From Pyrobaculum sp. (GTDB lineage: Archaea; Thermoproteota; Thermoprotei; Thermoproteales; Thermoproteaceae): a stretch of 19,327 bases of DNA. Below, one piece after another: positions 15,247-19,327 of this stretch. The DNA lies in the NCBI GenBank assembly GCA_009903905.1, contig WYEI01000196.1, forward strand, positions 1 through 19,327, read 5' to 3'. Both the position numbers and the translations under genes were made by a program. The first letter of the stretch is position 1. Every line of letters starts with the position of its first letter. The notes under the pieces are model-generated. The model made no database searches. It was not told the origin of the DNA and worked only from the letters and a program-made list of their open reading frames with translations.

Positions 15247-15992
15247 AGCTTTCGCTTGGGGTAAACGTCGTGAGCCACCTCCGCCGCAGACTGCTCAACT
15301 TCGCCTACGAGCGGCGCGGGGAGGTGACGAAAGACGACTTGAACAGGCTGAGCAGAGAGGTCATGCTGGAGATAGAGAAGGCGTTTAGATGCGAAGTCCT
15401 TACGCCGCTGTTTCAAGCCGTCGACAGCCACATGGACCGGGTGGTAAAGGCTCTCGAGGCGCTGGGCTACGCGACGATATATGATAAAAAGCTAGGCCTA
15501 ATGACCAGACTCGCCATACACCTCCGTAGCCCCTACACCTCGCCGCTTGAGCTGGGCACCTCCTGGGACCCCTACTGGAATCTGCCCTACATACCGGCCA
15601 CCTCGCTTAAAGGCGCCATAAGATCTACCGCCGAACTGACCCGCACCGCCTGCCTCAAGGATTTGGGCACGCTGGAGGAGGCGTCGTCCGTCGTCGTACT
15701 GGACGCGTACCCCATCCTCTGCCCGCGCGGCCGCTCCCTGGTCACTGTCGACATCATAAACCCGCACTACAGAGAGGTGGAGGGGAAGGCGAGCGAGGTC
15801 GAGTCCAGCCCCACGCCGCTGGCCATGCTCACGGTGACCAGCGGCACCGCGTTTCGCATAGCCATACTGGCCACAAGGAGGAGGCCAGCCTGCGCGGAGG
15901 AGGCGCTGAGCCGCCTGGTGTCGGAAGCCCTCAGGAGAGGAATCGGCGCAAAGACCTCGCTGGGCTACGGCATATTTAAATCCATTGAATAA
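15237..15992 (+). CDS. cmr6: Cmr6, RAMP subunit
   Basis: A 251-residue RAMP protein. YIPATSLKGAIRS (about residues 118-130) is the conserved RAMP segment and GIGAKTSLGYGIF (near 235-247) the C-terminal glycine-rich loop. Cmr6 pairs with Cmr1 and Cmr4 at the head of the complex. It begins inside the end of cmr1 (10-bp overlap, GAGG before the ATG). Its last codons contain the TATA box of the downstream ATPase gene. Last gene of the cmr4-cmr5-cmr1-cmr6 group; with cmr2-cmr3 on the other strand the complex is complete. Confidence 0.94.
   Translation: MALELSLGVNVVSHLRRRLLNFAYERRGEVTKDDLNRLSREVMLEIEKAFRCEVLTPLFQAVDSHMDRVVKALEALGYATIYDKKLGLMTRLAIHLRSPYTSPLELGTSWDPYWNLPYIPATSLKGAIRSTAELTRTACLKDLGTLEEASSVVVLDAYPILCPRGRSLVTVDIINPHYREVEGKASEVESSPTPLAMLTVTSGTAFRIAILATRRRPACAEEALSRLVSEALRRGIGAKTSLGYGIFKSIE
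15974..15981 (+). promoter_or_regulatory. TATA box of the right module, inside cmr6
   Basis: ATTTAAAT within CATATTTAAATCC lies in the last codons of cmr6. Its centre is 22.5 bp before the ATG at 16000, the same spacing as at the cmr2/cmr4 promoter. It mirrors the left module, whose TATA box overlaps the end of cmr3. Confidence 0.6.
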
Positions 15993-15999
15993 AATAAAC

Positions 16000-16935
16000 A
16001 TGAGACTGTTCCTTCAACGCATCGGCCCCTTAGACGAGGCGCAACTAATACTGCAAAAGTCGACCATTCTTTATGGGCCTAACGGGTCGGGGAAAACGAC
16101 TGTGGCGCGGGCGCTGGGGTTTGTGATCAAGCTCTTGAGAGGCGGGGAGGCTACTTCGGCTGAGGCGCTTGCGTTGATCTCGCGGGGAGCGGAGACCGGG
16201 AGGATCTCCCTGGACGGCTACGAGGTAGAACTTACGCGGAGACCGCGGAGCGCCGTAGCTGTGAAGATTATGAAAACTGGCGAGGTGTTGTATCAGCGTG
16301 AGGTCTCGGGAATTATTGCGACCGGCTTGGGCGAACAGCCATCTGTAGGCGTCCTGCTCCGCGTCCGCTTAGGAGATGTGGTTGTTGTGGATGGAGAGAC
16401 CAAGACGTTACCGCTTATTGAGCTGGCATCGCCAAGTATAGTAACCCAGTGGGGCGTTGAGGGGAAGAGCGCTGTGGGCATGGACGAATATGCTGAGTAT
16501 ATGGGGGAGGTAAACGACATTCTATCGGGAATCACCGATCACGAGCTGGCCGCGGTGGAAGATAAACTCTACTATAGATCTAACGGCATACACTTCGACG
16601 AAGAAAATACTGCGGCTGGCATCCAGAGAGTGGCCCTCATAGCCGCGGCCTATGCTCTAGCAAAGAGGTTGTCGAAGAGTCGAGGCGTCCCGCCTTTGTT
16701 GTTCATAGAAAATCTCGAGACGGCGCTCCATCTTGATTACGTCGCATCCGTCCTCGGGTTCTTGACAAGTTCGGAGATCCCCACGGCAGTGGAGACCCAC
16801 AGCGGGCTTGTGCTTAGAGCCGCCGTTCTTAAACAGCTAGATTACTATGTATTTACCAAGGGTACTGTCACAAAGGATCTAAAGGCGCTCGAGCTCTTCT
16901 GGAGAGAGGTACAGACCATGGCGGAGTTAGCATGA
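16000..16935 (+). CDS. Compact ABC/RecF-like AAA ATPase, right module
   Basis: A 311-residue paralogue of the ATPase at 7416-8372. Motifs: Walker A GPNGSGKT (residues 26-33), signature-like NTAAGIQR (203-210), Walker B LLFIENLE (233-240) and ETHSG (265-269). The two copies align along their whole length but are clearly diverged in the middle third, so they are old paralogues or separate acquisitions. The middle third probably holds the specificity or partner surface. A TTG at 15985 would add five residues, but the ATG at 16000 matches the start of the left copy and the TATA spacing. The stop overlaps the next start as ATGA. Probable role: nucleotide-dependent sensor or clamp that controls the adjacent nuclease; this is inferred from the family. 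Confidence 0.88.
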   Translation: MRLFLQRIGPLDEAQLILQKSTILYGPNGSGKTTVARALGFVIKLLRGGEATSAEALALISRGAETGRISLDGYEVELTRRPRSAVAVKIMKTGEVLYQREVSGIIATGLGEQPSVGVLLRVRLGDVVVVDGETKTLPLIELASPSIVTQWGVEGKSAVGMDEYAEYMGEVNDILSGITDHELAAVEDKLYYRSNGIHFDEENTAAGIQRVALIAAAYALAKRLSKSRGVPPLLFIENLETALHLDYVASVLGFLTSSEIPTAVETHSGLVLRAAVLKQLDYYVFTKGTVTKDLKALELFWREVQTMAELA

Positions 16936-17462
16936 GATGCGGCGTTGTCGCCGACTGTTTTCAGACCCCCTCTAATATCCAGCCACATCAACAGTTACAC
17001 GATACAGAATGCGGATGGCTGTGCAGAGATGGAAAACCTGTGCCGTCTCTCCTCTCTGGGGTAAACGAAATAAACAAAAGGCGAAGCTGTTCAAGCCAGA
17101 CACGCCAGCTGGGTGTATGCAGACTTGATAGCAGTGCGTCAACTGGAACCCCTCTGTGTCAAATACATGGCCAAAATATGCCAGATCTATGTTTCGGCGT
17201 TAACTGTGGCAACGGAGTTCTATGGATAGCCGCAGAGTGCAAATGCAAGGTAAAGTCGCCAACGGTAGACCGTTTGCGGGGAGACCTCAAGGACAAACAA
17301 CTGGGAAATTACGATGCCGTGCTGATCCTGCTTTCAAAGACAATTGTAGAGTACAATACTAGGAAGCAAAACGACATTAAACGGATGCTAGAACAGGGTC
17401 TATCAAAGGGACTAGGCAAAATGGTGGTAGTTACGTATTGTTATGATTCTCATAGAAGCTAG
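16932..17462 (+). CDS. Cysteine-rich PD-(D/E)XK nuclease-like protein, right module
   Basis: A 176-residue protein with 12 cysteines. It shares with the left copy the N-terminal MRC-x5-C, the ECGWLCRDGK block (residues 26-35) and the core MPDLC (Asp85) with AECKC (Glu102-x-Lys104), the PD-(D/E)XK arrangement. LRGDLKDKQLGNYDAVLILLS after the core fits the helix and strand that close this nuclease fold. The ATG overlaps the ATPase stop (ATGA) and is preceded by GGAG at a good distance; its end overlaps the next gene by 20 bp. The family is not one I can name. Loss of the Asp, Glu or Lys would argue against catalysis, but all three are present. Confidence 0.75.
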   Translation: MRCGVVADCFQTPSNIQPHQQLHDTECGWLCRDGKPVPSLLSGVNEINKRRSCSSQTRQLGVCRLDSSASTGTPLCQIHGQNMPDLCFGVNCGNGVLWIAAECKCKVKSPTVDRLRGDLKDKQLGNYDAVLILLSKTIVEYNTRKQNDIKRMLEQGLSKGLGKMVVVTYCYDSHRS

Positions 17463-18132
17463 GGTAAACGTAGCTGAGACCAAGAAGAGGATCGCCAGCA
17501 TCTGCAACAGCTATGAAGAGAGATGGTCAAGCGAAGACAGAGCGGAGCTTCTCTGTAACGTGGAAGATCTCACATTTTATGTAATCATAGTGGGCCTGCT
17601 CAACGCCGTCTTTGTCCAGTTCTTCCTCGAAAAGGCCAATGGCGAGAACATGTTTACAGACATCACCTACATGGTGGAAAAAGTGGAGAGATACGCCGCA
17701 GAGAACAAAGAGAAGGTTAAGTCCCTTCTGAGACTACTAGGCGAGAGACTCGGCGCAGTCTTCGCCGCAGTCACGCCGTATCCCTACCAGATCTTCACGC
17801 TGGACTTCTCCAACACTCTCTTCTACAAATTCCTGGAGTCACCTTGTGTTATAGATATGTTACTTATACGCGATCAGCCCTCCCTACTTGCCCACCTAAT
17901 CGCGAAACTTGTCCGGATACATGCGCAGAAAACCGACGCCGCAACTGCAGAGATATTCCCCGAAGTCGAAATAGGGACGTTGCCCCAGCTGGCCCAGTGC
18001 CTACAGGGCCAGGAATGCGCTCTAGAAAGCACGAGAGCCCTCCTCCAGCAACTTCAACAGATGTGCCCCACGGAGGTGGACGGCGGCGTCGCCGTGGCGC
18101 GCAGGCCGGCGCCATCCGTCCGGGAGAGGTAG
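17443..18132 (+). CDS. Six-cysteine helper protein of the right module, unknown family
   Basis: A 229-residue paralogue of the protein at 6172-6798. The common core here is SLLRLLGERLGAVFAAV followed by TPYP (residues 94-114), then F-x3-F and SPC. Cysteines 21, 38, 135, 186, 192 and 208 all have partners in the left copy. The sequence looks helical with hydrophobic stretches (TFYVIIVGLLNAVFVQFFL, about 44-62) that could be a buried helix or a membrane contact. A tail of about 20 residues after Cys208 (Arg-, Ala- and Pro-rich) is absent from the left copy and is coded by more GC-rich DNA, suggesting extension into the sequence before the leader. Last gene of the module; it ends about 90 bp before leader 2. 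Function unknown. Confidence 0.8.
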   Translation: MILIEARVNVAETKKRIASICNSYEERWSSEDRAELLCNVEDLTFYVIIVGLLNAVFVQFFLEKANGENMFTDITYMVEKVERYAAENKEKVKSLLRLLGERLGAVFAAVTPYPYQIFTLDFSNTLFYKFLESPCVIDMLLIRDQPSLLAHLIAKLVRIHAQKTDAATAEIFPEVEIGTLPQLAQCLQGQECALESTRALLQQLQQMCPTEVDGGVAVARRPAPSVRER

Positions 18133-18222
18133 ACGGCCCCCCATTCCACCGACGCCAGCAATGACGCCTAAAAGCCGGCGTCCACGAGCGCGGGAACCCC
18201 GATTTTCCAAGCGGCCAAGCCA

Positions 18223-18441
18223 GGACCACGCCCCAGTCCGTAAAGCGCGCGGCGCGGCGAAGAACGGCGCGCCTTTTTCCGTATTCCCGTTCGCCGGGCC
18301 TCTGCGCTACGGCGAAGAACGGCGCTCGCCTCGGCCCAACGCCGTCCCCTTTGAACGTAAAGCGCGTTCCCAAGGCGGCCGCCGAGGCTCAAGGAAAGAC
18401 CCGAAAAACTTAAAAACCCAGAAAACCGCCCAACATGAGCG
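18223..18441 (+). promoter_or_regulatory. CRISPR leader 2
   Basis: It is homologous to leader 1 along its length, from AGGACCACGCCCCAGTCCG to the final AACATGAGCG next to the first repeat. It differs by an extra segment of about 55 bp that is flanked by two copies of GGCGAAGAACGGCGC. A TATA-like ACTTAAAAAC at 18408-18417 lies about 30 bp before the first repeat and would drive rightward transcription of the array. Confidence 0.85.
18256..18325 (+). repeat. 15-bp direct repeats bounding an extra segment in leader 2
   Basis: GGCGAAGAACGGCGC occurs at 18256-18270 and 18311-18325, with 40 bp between. Leader 1 has only one copy (679-693) and continues directly into the sequence that follows the second copy here. 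The two leaders therefore differ by loss or gain of one repeat plus the intervening DNA. Confidence 0.8.
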
Positions 18442-19010
18442 GTAGAATCTCAAGAAGGGTTGAAACTCGCGTAGAACTCCCTGGCCCTGGGGAAGTGCCT
18501 CTCCGCCTCCCTCGTAGAATCTCAAGAAGGGTTGAAACTACCGAACGCGGCAATTTAGGCAATACGCCGTTTTCTACGCTCGTAGAATCTCAAGAAGGGT
18601 TGAAACTCGATACGCGTCACCTCCAAACATATATTATCGTTACCGAATATGGTAGAATCTCAAGAAGGGTTGAAACGCGATGGCCAGGGAGCGGGTATCG
18701 GAGCTGAAGCTGGCGACCGTGGTAGAATCTCAAGAAGGGTTGAAACCTTGTCCAGGACGGATCCACATAGGGATACCAGACGAACAGTGGGTAGAATCTC
18801 AAGAAGGGTTGAAACGGCTCTATTTCGATTTTCTTCCTCTTCACCATGCCCCTTGTAGAATCTCAAGAAGGGTTGAAACTTTTCATCCCCGTCCCCCCTT
18901 GGGGGAAGGGATGTCAGTAGAATCTCAAGAAGGGTTGAAACGTAGCTGTAGTAGTCCGAGTAGACGACGTCCCCCACGTGGCGCCGTAGAATCTCAAGAA
19001 GGGTTGAAAC
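18442..19010 (+). CRISPR. CRISPR array 2: nine identical repeats, eight spacers
   Basis: Nine identical 25-bp repeats (GTAGAATCTC...GGGTTGAAAC) start at 18442, 18514, 18582, 18652, 18722, 18791, 18855, 18917 and 18986. The eight spacers are 47, 43, 45, 45, 44, 39, 37 and 44 nt. The leader is on the left. No decayed repeat marks the right end, which argues for a young or recently trimmed array. Several spacers read as open protein-coding frames (for example the last two thirds of 18747-18790 and 18942-18985 on the minus strand), as expected for pieces of viral genes. I see no match between any spacer and the rest of this window. Confidence 0.98.
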
Positions 19011-19287
19011 TATGGGCAGTATATAGTGGTATAAATTGTGCTTCTCCATCGTGCAGGACAAAAGCTGATGGGCAGTCTGCGGAAACTAAGCCTGGGGCCC
19101 CGATATATGAATAGATGATTGGGATCCTGCGGCGGAACAACGGCGCGGAGGCTTGAGGGCAGGGCCTAGCTTGGCGCAGAGGCGTCCGAGGAAAAAGGAT
19201 GGAGGTGCCATCCATAGACCGCCCGCCGTGCGTGGATTTCGACGGGGTTGAGCGCGGAGGAGGCGGGCGCCGGCCGATACGCAGCAG
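19011..19287. other. Downstream flank of array 2, no gene recognised
   Basis: After the last repeat comes an AT-rich stretch (TATATAGTGGTATAAATTG, about 19020-19038) that could be a promoter or simply the array trailer, then GC-rich sequence. An ATG at 19199 opens a frame to the window end, but it lacks a TATA box at the usual distance and shows no family resemblance. I see no RNA gene. Confidence 0.4.
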
Positions 19288-19327
19288 CTACACAGGCGCC
19301 TCCTCGCCAATCCTCCTCAGCTCCCTT
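19288..19327 (-). CDS. Possible C-terminal end of a gene entering from the right
   Basis: The minus-strand frame from the window edge reads RELRRIGEEAPV and then a TAG stop at 19290-19288. The composition is typical of a charged archaeal C-terminus, and the other minus frames look less protein-like here. With only twelve residues, no family can be named and chance is not excluded. Confidence 0.3.
   Translation of the reverse strand, partial: RELRRIGEEAPV

Noticed and set aside
19199..19327. Plus-strand frame starting MEVPSIDRPPCVDF, open to the window end
   Set aside because: No TATA box about 23 bp upstream, glycine/arginine-rich composition, and in conflict with a more natural minus-strand C-terminus at 19288.

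Overview
The window looks like a hyperthermophilic crenarchaeon of the Thermoproteaceae (Pyrobaculum or Thermoproteus type). Evidence: GC-rich coding DNA, starts lying about 23 bp downstream of AT-rich TATA boxes (leaderless transcripts), abundant cysteines in cytoplasmic proteins, and a 25-bp CRISPR repeat ending in GGGTTGAAAC. The whole window is a type III-B (Cmr) CRISPR-Cas island between two CRISPR arrays. No adaptation genes (cas1, cas2, cas4) and no cas6 are present, so these must act from elsewhere.

Layout, left to right. (1) 1-503, minus strand: a partial third copy of a nuclease-plus-helper pair, cut by the window edge. (2) 647-1034: CRISPR leader 1 and a short array of three intact repeats and one decayed repeat. 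(3) 1249-5708, signalling arm: two CARF-HEPN ribonucleases (Csx1) and a DUF3782-type coiled-coil nuclease-fold protein on the minus strand, then a divergent CARF ring nuclease (Crn1 type). (4) 5709-6171: a 460-bp gap without a convincing gene. (5) 6172-8372, minus: a three-gene module of compact ABC/RecF-like ATPase, cysteine-rich PD-(D/E)XK nuclease and six-cysteine protein of unknown family. (6) 8394-12460, minus: cmr3 and cmr2 (cas10). (7) 12505-15992, plus: cmr4, cmr5, cmr1, cmr6. (8) 16000-18132, plus: a second, divergent copy of the same three-gene module. (9) 18223-19010: leader 2 and an array of nine identical repeats. (10) 19011-19327: mostly non-coding, perhaps the last codons of a minus-strand gene.

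How it probably works: Cmr1, 3, 4, 5 and 6 with Cmr2/Cas10 form the crRNA-guided RNA-targeting complex. Cas10 keeps its HD and GGDD motifs, so it should make cyclic oligoadenylate. The two Csx1 proteins would read that signal as RNases, and the ring nuclease would switch it off.

The most interesting part is the ATPase-nuclease-helper module. Two divergent copies cap the two divergent cmr transcription units in mirror image. Each copy has its own TATA box inside the end of the preceding cmr gene and the same ATGA overlap between ATPase and nuclease. A third, partial copy sits behind leader 1. I do not recognise it as a named defence system. It resembles in general plan the ATPase-plus-nuclease systems (Septu, PARIS, OLD-type), and it is the candidate for a new type III CRISPR-associated effector or an independent defence system.
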